In this document: piece after piece, positions 16,637 through 24,938 of the stretch
Layout: each line of letters opens with the position of its first letter
Position numbering within the stretch: position 1 is the stretch's first letter
Assembly (NCBI RefSeq): GCF_013204795.1
Contig: NZ_JABMKW010000020.1
Span: 1,612,001-1,676,000, forward strand
From: Pedobacter panaciterrae
Lineage (GTDB): Bacteria; Bacteroidota; Bacteroidia; Sphingobacteriales; Sphingobacteriaceae
Direction: 5' to 3'
Length of the DNA stretch: 64,000 nt
Program-made: the position numbers and the translations under genes
The notes under the pieces: generated by a model
The model's database searches: none
Told to the model about the DNA's origin: nothing
What the model saw: only the letters and a program-made list of their open reading frames with translations

Positions 16637-17689
16637 ATGAGCGTAAAGATCAAAACCATTGCTAAGCTGCTGCCCCGGTATTCAAGAAAAACTGAAGAAA
16701 TTATACCTTTTTTAGATTCTTGGTTAAGCGGACAAGATGAACGTTTCATTAGAAAAGTAAAAAAGATATTTGAAAACGCAGGGGTTGATCAGCGCTATTC
16801 AATCATGTCGCCTGAAGAAGTATTCAGCAACCTGACTTTTGAAGAAAGGAATAACATTTATGTAAGAGAGGGCATAAACCTTGCTACCGAATGCTTAAAA
16901 AAAGCTTTGAAAAAAGCGACATGGTTACCTGAAGATCTGGATTATATAATTACAGTGAGCTGCACGGGTATCATGATTCCTTCGTTAGATGCATACCTCA
17001 TCAATACCTTAAATCTGAAACAAGATATCGTTCGCTTACCGGTTACAGAAATGGGATGTGCGGCTGGTGTTTCGGGCATGATATACGCCAATAATTTTCT
17101 GAAAGCCAATCCTGGGAAACGGGCTGCTGTTGTGGCATACGAATCGCCTACAGCAACATTTCAGGTAAATGATTTTTCTATGGCCAACATTGTTAGTGCG
17201 GCAATTTTTGGTGATGGCGTGGCTTGTGCGTTACTGTCATCTCATTCTGATGATGAGGGTCCGGAAATTATTGCGGATGAAATGTATCACTTCTACAATG
17301 CAGAACAGATGATGGGTTTTAAACTGGTAAACAGTGGTTTGCAAATGGTTTTGGATGTTGCAGTGCCTGATACGATAGAGAGTCATTTCCCTGATATAAT
17401 CCATCCGTTTTTAGCGAAACACGAGTTAACGATAGATGATATCGATCATCTGATCTTTCATCCGGGGGGAAAAAAAATTGTTCAGCTTGTTGATGACTTA
17501 TTTGGTAAATTAGATAAGAATATAGAAGATACTAAAGCGGTTTTAAGATTGTTTGGAAATATGTCGAGCGCCACGGTTATGTACGTTTTAGAACGCTTTA
17601 TAGAGGGTGAGCAAAAGGCCGGAGATTTGGGGCTGATGTTAAGCTTTGGCCCGGGGTTTTCTGCGCAAAGAATATTGTTGAAATGGTGA
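16637..17689 (+). CDS. Type III polyketide synthase (chalcone/alkylresorcinol synthase family)
   Basis: This 350-residue homodimeric ketosynthase extends a starter acyl group with malonyl-CoA and cyclises it. The catalytic triad is complete: Cys141 in EMGCAAGVSG, His275 in LIFHPGGKK and Asn308 in RLFGNMSSAT. The motif TVSCTGIMIPSLDAYL is typical of bacterial members. The length is usual. The neighbours include a flavoprotein and a methyltransferase, as in bacterial phenolic lipid operons, and a full set of fatty-acid-type genes downstream that could supply a long or unsaturated starter on a dedicated carrier protein. The product (resorcinol, pyrone or phloroglucinol) cannot be read from the sequence. 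Confidence 0.92.
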   Translation: MSVKIKTIAKLLPRYSRKTEEIIPFLDSWLSGQDERFIRKVKKIFENAGVDQRYSIMSPEEVFSNLTFEERNNIYVREGINLATECLKKALKKATWLPEDLDYIITVSCTGIMIPSLDAYLINTLNLKQDIVRLPVTEMGCAAGVSGMIYANNFLKANPGKRAAVVAYESPTATFQVNDFSMANIVSAAIFGDGVACALLSSHSDDEGPEIIADEMYHFYNAEQMMGFKLVNSGLQMVLDVAVPDTIESHFPDIIHPFLAKHELTIDDIDHLIFHPGGKKIVQLVDDLFGKLDKNIEDTKAVLRLFGNMSSATVMYVLERFIEGEQKAGDLGLMLSFGPGFSAQRILLKW

Positions 17690-17706
17690 TTTAAAGTTAG
17701 TTTTGC

Positions 17707-17780
17707 GTCATCTCGAACGCAGAGAGATCTCTCTTGAAATCGCAATCATAAACAAGAGATCTCTCTGCGTTCGAGATGAC
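17707..17780. repeat. Inverted repeat of the GTCATCTC family inside the polyketide operon
   Basis: Two perfect 26-base arms (17707-17732 and 17755-17780) are separated by 22 bases. The outer ends are GTCATCTC and the inner ends AGAGATCTCT, itself a palindrome. A second member of the same family lies at 51524-51622. It sits in the 122-base gap between the synthase and dehydratase genes. It may be a REP/MITE-like element that also forms an mRNA hairpin between operon halves. Confidence 0.75.
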
Positions 17781-17811
17781 AAGACGAAAATAAAAAAGAT
17801 ATAAACATAAC

Positions 17812-18258
17812 ATGAATAAAGAAGAAATTTTGGCCCACTTGCCTTACTCCAAACCGTTTTTATTTGTAGATGAAATACTTCATATTGATGAAAACGGATC
17901 AAGCGGAACTTTCACATTTGATAAAGATCTTGACTTTTACAAAGGTCACTTTAAAGATCATCCGGTTACACCCGGTGTAATTTTAACTGAAACAATGGCT
18001 CAAATTGGTTTGGTTTGTTTGGGGATATACCTTACAGGAAGTGCTGAAGGTGGTGTACCGGGACATGTAATGCTAACTTCTACTGCTATTGATTTTATGA
18101 AACCGGTATTCCCGGGAGAAAAAGTAAAGGTTGTTGCAGAAAAGGTGTATTTCCGCTTTAAAAAACTAAACTGTACTGTACAAATGCTAAATGATCAGCA
18201 TGAAGTGGTATGCAAAGGCACAATAGCCGGAATGGTAACCAATAAAATGAATGGATAA
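17812..18258 (+). CDS. FabZ-like 3-hydroxyacyl-ACP dehydratase of the polyketide operon
   Basis: The protein has 148 residues and a single hot-dog fold. The FabA/FabZ signature GHFKDHPVTPGVILTETMAQIG contains the catalytic His46 and Glu60. It should dehydrate 3-hydroxyacyl chains bound to the carrier protein of this operon, adding double bonds. It overlaps the ketosynthase by 8 bases. Unlike the housekeeping FabZ it is not next to lpx genes, which supports a specialised role. No ketoreductase is encoded here, so FabG from primary metabolism would have to act between the two. Confidence 0.88.
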   Translation: MNKEEILAHLPYSKPFLFVDEILHIDENGSSGTFTFDKDLDFYKGHFKDHPVTPGVILTETMAQIGLVCLGIYLTGSAEGGVPGHVMLTSTAIDFMKPVFPGEKVKVVAEKVYFRFKKLNCTVQMLNDQHEVVCKGTIAGMVTNKMNG

Positions 18259-19525
18259 CAGAGTTGTTGTAACAGGATTAGGTGTTGTTGCCCCAAATGG
18301 AGTTGGCTTAACTGCATTTACCGATGCCATAAAAAACGGTACTTCGGGTATTAAACACGATCCTCTGTTAGAACAACTGCAGTTTTCTTGTCAGATAGCT
18401 GGTAAACCTGAACTGTCTGATGATTTTATTGCACAATATTTTACAGCCTTAGAACTAAGGAATTTTAACAGTACAGGCATCCTGTATGGCGTTATTGCCG
18501 GTATGGATGCCTGGAAAGATGCAGGCTTAACCATTACTGAAGGTGATGAACCTGATTGGGACTGCGGAACAATATTTGGAACCGGCACTTCGGGTATTGA
18601 TAAATTCAGAGAGTCTATCTATAAAGTTGATGACTTGCAACTCAGGAAACTTGGCAGCACTGTAGTGGTGCAAACGATGGCTAGCGGAATCAGCGCTTAC
18701 CTGGGCGGCAAGCTTGGATTGGGAAATCAGACAACCACAAACTCATCGGCCTGCATTACCGGTACAGAAAGCATTTTAATGGCTTATGAGCGAATTAAAA
18801 CCGGGCAGGCGACAAAGATGCTCGCTGGCAGCACAAGCGACAGCGGGCCTTATATATGGGCCGGATTTGATGCAATGAAAGTTTGCACTTACAAACACAA
18901 CTCATCTCCAGAACAAGGATCGCGACCAATGAGTGCCAGTGCAAGCGGCTTTGTGCCTGGAAGCGGTGCAGGAGCGATGGTTTTGGAATCGCTGGATAGT
19001 GCCCTAAAGCGAAACGCAACAATTTATGGGGAAATAATAGGAGGCCATATCAATTCAGGCGGACAAAGATGCACCGGAACAATGACAGCTCCAAATAGCA
19101 TTGCTGTTCAACGCTGCATAAAAGGAGCCTTGCAAAATGCAGGCATTAAAGCCAGCGAAGTAGATGCCATTAACGGGCATCTTACAGCAACCTCTAAAGA
19201 CGCCACAGAAATCCAGAACTGGAGTATCGCCTTGAATAGAAAAGGTTCAGATTTCCCCTATATCAACTCTTTAAAATCTACAATCGGCCATTGCCTAAGT
19301 GCCGCCGGAAGCATTGAATGTGTTGCTTCAATTTTACAATTGCATCATGATTTTATATTCCCGAATATCAATTGTGAAGATCTAAATCCAGAGATTAGCG
19401 ACGCGATAGATTTCAATAGAATTCCGCAACAATTGTTGAACACAAATGTTAATATTGTGGCTAAAGCAAGCTTTGGATTTGGCGATGTAAATGCTTGTAT
19501 TATCTTAAAAAAATACGCTAAATAA
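18251..19525 (+). CDS. Beta-ketoacyl-ACP synthase (KAS II type) of the polyketide operon
   Basis: This 424-residue condensing enzyme has the Cys-His-His triad of elongating KAS I/II enzymes: Cys168 in TNSSACITGTES, His in NGHLTATSKDATE and His in STIGHCLSAAGSIE, plus the closing GFGDVNACII glycine-rich segment. The triad is complete, so it is expected to be active rather than a chain-length factor. It differs clearly from the housekeeping FabF at 48617-49867, where the corresponding segment is VSACASSNTA. It starts inside the dehydratase gene (8-base overlap) and ends 1 base before the carrier protein gene. Confidence 0.9.
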   Translation: MDNRVVVTGLGVVAPNGVGLTAFTDAIKNGTSGIKHDPLLEQLQFSCQIAGKPELSDDFIAQYFTALELRNFNSTGILYGVIAGMDAWKDAGLTITEGDEPDWDCGTIFGTGTSGIDKFRESIYKVDDLQLRKLGSTVVVQTMASGISAYLGGKLGLGNQTTTNSSACITGTESILMAYERIKTGQATKMLAGSTSDSGPYIWAGFDAMKVCTYKHNSSPEQGSRPMSASASGFVPGSGAGAMVLESLDSALKRNATIYGEIIGGHINSGGQRCTGTMTAPNSIAVQRCIKGALQNAGIKASEVDAINGHLTATSKDATEIQNWSIALNRKGSDFPYINSLKSTIGHCLSAAGSIECVASILQLHHDFIFPNINCEDLNPEISDAIDFNRIPQQLLNTNVNIVAKASFGFGDVNACIILKKYAK

Positions 19526-19526
19526 T

Positions 19527-19781
19527 ATGGACAGAGCAGAATTAATAGCGAGGCTTACGCCTATTATTGCTACCTATGCACAAGATAAAGATGCAGTAGC
19601 CTCAATAAATGAAACCACTGATTTCATTAAAGATCTGAAGATCAATTCTGCAAACCTGGTTGATGTAATTTTAGATGTTGAAGAGGAGTTTGATATCGAG
19701 ATTGACAACCTATCTATGGAACGAATGCTAAATGTAAGTGCTGCAATGGAAATCATTGAGGATAAACTGAAAACAAAATGA
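19527..19781 (+). CDS. Acyl carrier protein of the polyketide operon
   Basis: This is an 84-residue acidic helical protein. The phosphopantetheine attachment serine is probably Ser41 in the segment LKINSANLVDVILDVEEEF; the usual DSL is replaced by NSA, a common variation in secondary-metabolism carriers. Helix II carries the acidic face DVEEEFDIEIDN that docks partner enzymes. Its stop overlaps the ATG of the phosphopantetheinyl transferase gene by 4 bases, which makes modification of this carrier by that enzyme very likely. Confidence 0.88.
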   Translation: MDRAELIARLTPIIATYAQDKDAVASINETTDFIKDLKINSANLVDVILDVEEEFDIEIDNLSMERMLNVSAAMEIIEDKLKTK

Positions 19782-20242
19782 TAGGCAACGATATAGTAGA
19801 TCTTGTACAGGCCGCGATAGATAGTAACTGGAAACGGAAGGGTTATCTGGATAAGATCTTTAACTCTGAGGAGCAATTTATGATCACCTCCGGCATTCAT
19901 CCTTCTATGATCATATGGTTGCTATGGAGTATGAAAGAATCGGCCTATAAAATATATTCAAGGGAGGCTAAACTCCGTGAGTTTGCCCCGCTTAAACTTC
20001 AATGCAGCAACCTGATCATTCACAACGATACAGCCACCGGAAATGTTTCTTATGAGAATGAGCTATACTATACTGAAAGCTATTTTGATGAGCATTACCT
20101 TCACACTATAGCCTCAACAAAACTGGAAGAACTGGGAAAGGTTGAAATTAAGATAACCGACCATGCACTGTTTGATTACAAAAAAACCAAACCGGCATCG
20201 GTAAGTCACCATGGTGCATACCTTGCCTTAGTTTATTTATAA
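19778..20242 (+). CDS. 4'-phosphopantetheinyl transferase
   Basis: The protein has 154 residues. The N-terminal MIGNDIVDL supplies the Mg-binding Asp of the AcpS/Sfp superfamily, and LLWSMKESAYKIYSREAKLREFAP is the second signature (W-x-x-K-E-x-x-K). The length lies between AcpS (about 120) and Sfp (about 220), as in other small stand-alone enzymes of Bacteroidota clusters. It transfers phosphopantetheine from CoA to the carrier protein whose gene it overlaps. It ends the operon; its stop overlaps the stop of the convergent exopolyphosphatase gene by 6 bases, and no terminator is evident. Confidence 0.88.
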   Translation: MIGNDIVDLVQAAIDSNWKRKGYLDKIFNSEEQFMITSGIHPSMIIWLLWSMKESAYKIYSREAKLREFAPLKLQCSNLIIHNDTATGNVSYENELYYTESYFDEHYLHTIASTKLEELGKVEIKITDHALFDYKKTKPASVSHHGAYLALVYL

Positions 20243-21115
20243 ATTCTCTTCTATCAGCAGGTTAATTATTCCATCTACCAATCCAACTTTAGGTACGTAG
20301 ATCTGTTTAATGCCTGTCCACTTCATTAAAGTAATGTAGATTTCGCAGGCTGGAATAATTACGTCGGCCCTATCCGGATTAAGACCAAACACACTAATCC
20401 TTTCCTTTAAAGAATGTCCGTTCAGTTGGTTGTACAATCCTTTTAATTTCAGGAATGATAGTGGCATCCCGTCCTTTTCGTCCGACATTCTGAACAACTT
20501 ATTGATGTTTCCACCAGTTCCAATACCTGCCACATTTTTAAGGTTTTTTGTATTCTCTTTGACCCACAGCCGCATATCTTCCCAGGTCTCGTCCTTGTCC
20601 TGGTTGTCGAGGATTCGGATAGTACCTATATCGAAAGATTTAGACGCTACCGGCTCTTTGTTTACAAAAACCGAAAGTTCAGTACTACCTCCACCTACGT
20701 CTATATACAGATAGCTCTTTTTAGCATCCAGGTTTTCTTCGATATGGTTAGCGTAAATGATGTTTGCTTCTCGCTGGCCTTCAATAATCTCCAGATCAAG
20801 ATCGGCAACTTCTTTAATCCTTTTTATCACCTCAGCTCCGTTCTCCGCTTCGCGCATTGCAGATGTAGCACAAGCAAGATATTCTGAAACGTGATAAACA
20901 TCCATCAGATTTTTAAAAGCACTCATTGTTTTAACAAGGTCTTCTACTTTACGATCTGATAACCTGTGATCTAGAAACGCATCATCTCCCAGCCTTAATG
21001 GTACCCTTACCAGGGTATTCTTTTTATAACTATAGCCTTTTTCTGTTTTTGAGATATCAGCTATCAGTAACCTTACAGCGTTTGACCCTATATCTATTGC
21101 AGCGTATCTTAACAT
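20237..21115 (-). CDS. Ppx/GppA family exopolyphosphatase
   Basis: The product is a 292-residue protein of the ASKHA sugar kinase/actin fold. The phosphate 1 motif AAIDIGSNAVRLLIADI, the phosphate 2 motif YLYIDVGGGSTELSVF and the adenosine region VAGIGTGGNINKLF are in order. It hydrolyses terminal phosphates of polyphosphate or the 5' phosphate of pppGpp. The length fits the short single-module form common in Bacteroidota. It follows the polyphosphate kinase gene by 4 bases on the same strand, so synthesis and breakdown of polyphosphate are encoded in one operon. Confidence 0.9.
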   Translation of the reverse strand: MLRYAAIDIGSNAVRLLIADISKTEKGYSYKKNTLVRVPLRLGDDAFLDHRLSDRKVEDLVKTMSAFKNLMDVYHVSEYLACATSAMREAENGAEVIKRIKEVADLDLEIIEGQREANIIYANHIEENLDAKKSYLYIDVGGGSTELSVFVNKEPVASKSFDIGTIRILDNQDKDETWEDMRLWVKENTKNLKNVAGIGTGGNINKLFRMSDEKDGMPLSFLKLKGLYNQLNGHSLKERISVFGLNPDRADVIIPACEIYITLMKWTGIKQIYVPKVGLVDGIINLLIEENL

Positions 21116-21119
21116 TGCT

Positions 21120-23174
21120 CTATTGGTGTTTATTTTTTAAGTAATTATAGGTTTGCACCTGCGCCCTAACTTTTGTTGTGAGTCTGTTTTTATGGTATTT
21201 GTTGTTGTTTAAGCGAGTAATATCCCGGGCCTTTACATTATCTTGTAGTTGAAACTCAATGATATCTCTTATTTCCTGTCGCACTTCTTCATCTAAAACC
21301 GGGAAGCCCACTTCTACCCTATGTTCAAAGTTCCTGCTCATCAGATCTGCAGACGAAAGAAACATTTCCTCTTTATTATTATTGCCAAATATGAATACCC
21401 TGGCATGCTCCAGAAACTTATCAATGATGCTTATAACAGTGATGTTTTCACTAAAGCCTTCTATGCCCGGAACAAGCGTGCAAATGCCGCGAACAATAAG
21501 TTTAACAATTACCCCTGCATTACTCGCCTCGTAAAGTTTCTCTACTATCCCTTCGTCTGCAAGGCTATTTACCTTTAAGATTAGGTAGGCCGTTTTGCCT
21601 TGCTTTGCAAACTTAATCTCTCTATCTATCAAACCATATATCTTGGTTCTGGATTCGAGTGGCGAAACAATCAGATGCTTAAATCCTTTTATGACCATCC
21701 TTTTGTTTAAAGCATTAAAAAGCTTAAGCAAATCCTGTGTAATTTCTTTTTTAGCGGTAAAAATACTGTGATCGCAATAGAGCTTAGCTGTTTTCTCATT
21801 AAAATTACCGGTAGCAAGATTGGCGTAGTAAACGGCTCGCCCCTTCTCCATTCTTTTAACCAGACAGATTTTTGAGTGTACTTTATAATCCGTTAAGCCG
21901 TAATTAACATGTACACCTTCCTCTTCTAATTTGCTTGTCCAGAATATGTTTGCCTGCTCATCAAACCTCGCTTTTAATTCAACCAGGCAATGAACCTTTT
22001 TACCATTTTTAGCTGCATTTATCAGGGCATTTACAACTCTGGAGTTTTCTGCCAATCGGTACAGTGTAATATTGATTTCTGTTACCTTAGGATCAATTGC
22101 GGCCTCACGTAAAAACAGAATGATATAATCGTAGGACTGATAAGGTAAATTGATCAGATAATCACGTTCGCTTAGTTTATTAAAGATGCTTTCGGTACGG
22201 TGTAGACCCGCTACTTTCAAAGGTGCATTTTTTGCATATTCCAGATCTTTAGAACCTACGTTTGGAAAGGCAATAAAATCTCCGAATTTATGATATCTGT
22301 TTCCGGGAATTAAACTTTCGGCCTCTATCTTAAGTTTAGAAATCAAAACCGTAAGCATCTCAAACGGCATCTCAGTATCGTAAAGAAGGCGCATTGGTTT
22401 ACCCTTTTTACGTTTATCCAGACTGGTTTTCAGGTCTTCAACAAATTTGTCATTGATGTTTTTATCTATATCCAGCTCCGCATCTCTGGTGAGCTGAATA
22501 GAATATGCATCTATAACATCATAATTAAAAACATAGAAGATATCATCTAAACAGTACTTAATTATATCCTCGGCCAGGATGATAAATTTAAGTCCATTTG
22601 TTTCAGGCAGAACAAGGAACCTTGGCAAATCCGGAGGCAGCTCTATTAGTGCATACTTCTCGCTTTTCTTTGATGTTTTTTTTGAAAGCCGAACAAAGAA
22701 ATATAAATATCGATCTTTAAGTTCCGGAAAGGGCTTATCCAGATCAATCATAATAGGAACAAGAGTTGAAAGTATTCTGTCTCTGAAATGGTTGCGAACA
22801 AATTCTCCACGTGCAACGTTAAGTTGCGTTTCGTTTAAAATAAAGATCCTGTTCTGTGCTAATTCATTTATTAGTGTTGCCTGAAAAAGCTGCTCAAACT
22901 TACGCTCCTGCTTTACAACAATGTTCTTTATCTCGTTTAAAATCTTTTTAGGGTTAAAGCCCAATAATGCTTTGGCCTTATCATTTAGGTTAGATAACCG
23001 GCTTAATGTGGCTACCCTTACCCGATAAAATTCCTCAAGGTTCGACGAGAAGATAGATAAAAACTTGATCCGTTCTATGAGCGGTACGGTTTCATCGGCA
23101 GCTTCTTGCAAAACCCGTTCGTTAAAATACAACCAACTGATCTCTCTGTTTAGAAACGGCGCCTTTTTTTTCAT
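21120..23174 (-). CDS. ppk1: Polyphosphate kinase 1
   Basis: This 684-residue enzyme makes polyphosphate from ATP. The N-terminal domain begins FLNREISWLYFNERVLQEA, the classic Ppk1 start. The two phospholipase D-like catalytic domains follow, with the histidine-containing segments DYKVHSKICLVKR (autophosphorylated His) and FLEHARVFIFGN (second His), and YANLATGNFNEKTAKLYCDHS and SADLMSRNFEHRVEV between and after. The length is normal for the family. It is the first gene of a two-gene operon with the exopolyphosphatase. Confidence 0.95.
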   Translation of the reverse strand: MKKKAPFLNREISWLYFNERVLQEAADETVPLIERIKFLSIFSSNLEEFYRVRVATLSRLSNLNDKAKALLGFNPKKILNEIKNIVVKQERKFEQLFQATLINELAQNRIFILNETQLNVARGEFVRNHFRDRILSTLVPIMIDLDKPFPELKDRYLYFFVRLSKKTSKKSEKYALIELPPDLPRFLVLPETNGLKFIILAEDIIKYCLDDIFYVFNYDVIDAYSIQLTRDAELDIDKNINDKFVEDLKTSLDKRKKGKPMRLLYDTEMPFEMLTVLISKLKIEAESLIPGNRYHKFGDFIAFPNVGSKDLEYAKNAPLKVAGLHRTESIFNKLSERDYLINLPYQSYDYIILFLREAAIDPKVTEINITLYRLAENSRVVNALINAAKNGKKVHCLVELKARFDEQANIFWTSKLEEEGVHVNYGLTDYKVHSKICLVKRMEKGRAVYYANLATGNFNEKTAKLYCDHSIFTAKKEITQDLLKLFNALNKRMVIKGFKHLIVSPLESRTKIYGLIDREIKFAKQGKTAYLILKVNSLADEGIVEKLYEASNAGVIVKLIVRGICTLVPGIEGFSENITVISIIDKFLEHARVFIFGNNNKEEMFLSSADLMSRNFEHRVEVGFPVLDEEVRQEIRDIIEFQLQDNVKARDITRLNNNKYHKNRLTTKVRAQVQTYNYLKNKHQ

Positions 23175-23274
23175 TAAATATTATTGGTCCTCAAAACTGC
23201 AAATTCTATTGTTAAGTAATTGTTAATTATTACTCAATTAATAGGTTTAAACTTAACTCTTAATCTAACCGGCC

Positions 23275-23871
23275 TTATTTAGTCTTTTGGGGCGGTGTTT
23301 TTGGTGCAGCAGGCTTTGTGGCTTTTTTAACAGGAGTCTTACTTGCAGCAGGTTTTGCGGGTGCCGCCTTAGTTACGGGTTTAGCTGCAGTTTTAGCTAC
23401 TGCTTTAGCAACAGGTTTTGGTGCAGTTTTTTCCGCTACTTTAGCAACAGTACCTTCTACTGATTTAGAGATTGCTTTAGCTGCTTTTTCTTCTGTTGCA
23501 ATTGCAGCTACTTTAACACTTTGGGCCACTGGCCTTGCTTTTGCAACCGCTTTTTTGACTACTTTTTTTGCAGTTTTAGCTCCTTTAACTGTACTTTTCT
23601 TTACTTCTTCAACCTTTTTGCCTATAGGTTCTTTTGATGAAGTTGCTTCGTCAATTTTATTTTCTACAACTGTTTTTACATCCTTAAATTTCTTCGATAA
23701 TTTTTTGGCAACAAACTTACTGGCAATCTCAATATCCTTACCTATTCTTTCTGCATCATGTCCCAGATGTTTTACAGCTTCCAGAAATTTCTCTCTTAAA
23801 CTTTTTTCTAATTCTTTTTTAACCGCCTTTTTTGAGTCTTTTTTTTGCACCTTTGAGTTATTGGTTTTCAT
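23275..23871 (-). CDS. Lysine/alanine-rich histone H1-like protein
   Basis: The product has 198 residues. The N-terminal 70 residues are helical and charged (LREKFLEAVKHLGHDAERIGKDIEIASKFVAKKLSKKF). The remainder is a low-complexity tail of Lys, Ala, Pro and Val (TAKKVVKKAVAKARP..., KPAASKTPVKKATKPAAP). Such tails resemble eukaryotic histone H1 and the H1-like nucleoid proteins of several bacteria, so DNA binding is plausible. It stands alone upstream of a promoter region facing YajQ. The opposite strand has a 189-codon open frame that is an artefact of the biased composition. Confidence 0.7.
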   Translation of the reverse strand: MKTNNSKVQKKDSKKAVKKELEKSLREKFLEAVKHLGHDAERIGKDIEIASKFVAKKLSKKFKDVKTVVENKIDEATSSKEPIGKKVEEVKKSTVKGAKTAKKVVKKAVAKARPVAQSVKVAAIATEEKAAKAISKSVEGTVAKVAEKTAPKPVAKAVAKTAAKPVTKAAPAKPAASKTPVKKATKPAAPKTPPQKTK

Positions 23872-23987
23872 ATGTTATAAGTTTTAATTTAACAGCTTAT
23901 GAATGGTTCATAATAATTTCGTTTTTTTGTACAGAGAAATCAATATTTACTTAAATCTAATATATTTTTTACTATAAAGCTATAATC

Positions 23988-24479
23988 ATGCCCACTTTCG
24001 ATATTGTAAGCAAAGTAGATGCTCAAACATTTGATAATGCGATGAACAACGCAAAAAAGGAAATCCTTAACCGTTATGATTTCAGCACTTCAAAAAGCAC
24101 CATTGACCACGATAAAAAAACCAATGTAATTACCATAGTTACGGAGGATGATATGCGCTTAAAAGCAATTGAAGATGCTATTATTTCCAGGATGGTAAAG
24201 CAGAATCTTGATGCTAAGAGTCTGGATTTTGGTAAAGAACAATATGCATCAGGCAACATGATCCGTAAAGAAATTACGGTTAAGGAAGGCATAGACAAAG
24301 AGACTGCAAAGAAGATAGTCGCAAAAATAAAAGCAAGCGGACTAAAGGTACAGCCATCTATGATGGATGATCAGGTTCGTGTACAAAGCAAAAGCATTGA
24401 TGACCTGCAAGCTGTGATTTCACTTTGCAGAAAAGAGGATTTCGGACAACCTTTGCAATTCATAAACATGAGGAACTAA
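23988..24479 (+). CDS. YajQ family nucleotide-binding protein
   Basis: The protein has 163 residues. It opens MPTFDIVSKVDAQTFDNAMN and contains NRYDFSTSKSTIDHD, VQPSMMDDQVRVQSKSIDDLQ and ends PLQFINMRN, all characteristic of YajQ. Family members have two ferredoxin-like domains; some bind cyclic di-GMP, others tRNA or GTP. The GNAT gene follows with a 1-base overlap (TAATG), so the two are co-expressed. Confidence 0.92.
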   Translation: MPTFDIVSKVDAQTFDNAMNNAKKEILNRYDFSTSKSTIDHDKKTNVITIVTEDDMRLKAIEDAIISRMVKQNLDAKSLDFGKEQYASGNMIRKEITVKEGIDKETAKKIVAKIKASGLKVQPSMMDDQVRVQSKSIDDLQAVISLCRKEDFGQPLQFINMRN

Positions 24480-24919
24480 TGGAAATTGAAGATCATGGTT
24501 TTATCTTTTCAGATGATAAGAATAAAATAGATCCTATTGCTATTCATCATTATCTGAGCACCCAATCTTACTGGGCAGAGAATATTCCGTTAGACATTGT
24601 TGAAAGATCCATAGAGAACTCATTGTGCTTTGGAATTTACAAAGACACTAAACAAATTGGCTTTGCCAGATGGATTACAGACAAGGCTACTTTTGCATAC
24701 CTTGCTGATGTTTATGTTGAAGAAATATATAGAGGACAAGGCTTATCAAAAAAGCTGATGTCGCTAATGCTTTTCCATAAAGACCTTCAGGGATTAAGAA
24801 GATATATGCTGGCAACCCAGGATGCCCATGGCTTATATGCTCAATTCGGTTTTAAACCCATTGAACATCCCGACAGGCTAATGGGAATAGCAATTAAAAA
24901 CCCTTATAAAGACTTGTAA
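24479..24919 (+). CDS. GNAT family N-acetyltransferase
   Basis: The ATG that overlaps the YajQ stop gives 146 residues, starting MEIEDHGFIFSDD; a longer frame begins inside yajQ and is not credible. The acetyl-CoA pyrophosphate loop is VEEIYRGQGLSKKLMSLML (Q/R-x-x-G-x-G/A pattern), preceded by the beta-4 strand TFAYLADVYV and followed by YMLATQDAHGLYAQFGFKPI. The substrate is unknown. The sequence HGLYAQFGF is typical of the small cytoplasmic GNAT proteins often paired with other enzymes. Confidence 0.88.
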   Translation: MEIEDHGFIFSDDKNKIDPIAIHHYLSTQSYWAENIPLDIVERSIENSLCFGIYKDTKQIGFARWITDKATFAYLADVYVEEIYRGQGLSKKLMSLMLFHKDLQGLRRYMLATQDAHGLYAQFGFKPIEHPDRLMGIAIKNPYKDL

Positions 24920-24938
24920 TATTTTGTAAAAACAATTT

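Noticed and set aside
17707..17780. Possible CRISPR or terminator
   Set aside because: Only one pair of inverted arms, no spaced direct repeats, and no T-run; it lies between co-directional genes of one operon.
23318..23887. 189-codon open frame on the plus strand opposite the Lys/Ala-rich gene
   Set aside because: It is the complement of a low-complexity Lys/Ala coding region; its Ala/Thr/Phe/Leu-rich translation has no family resemblance and the minus-strand gene has an organised N-terminal domain.
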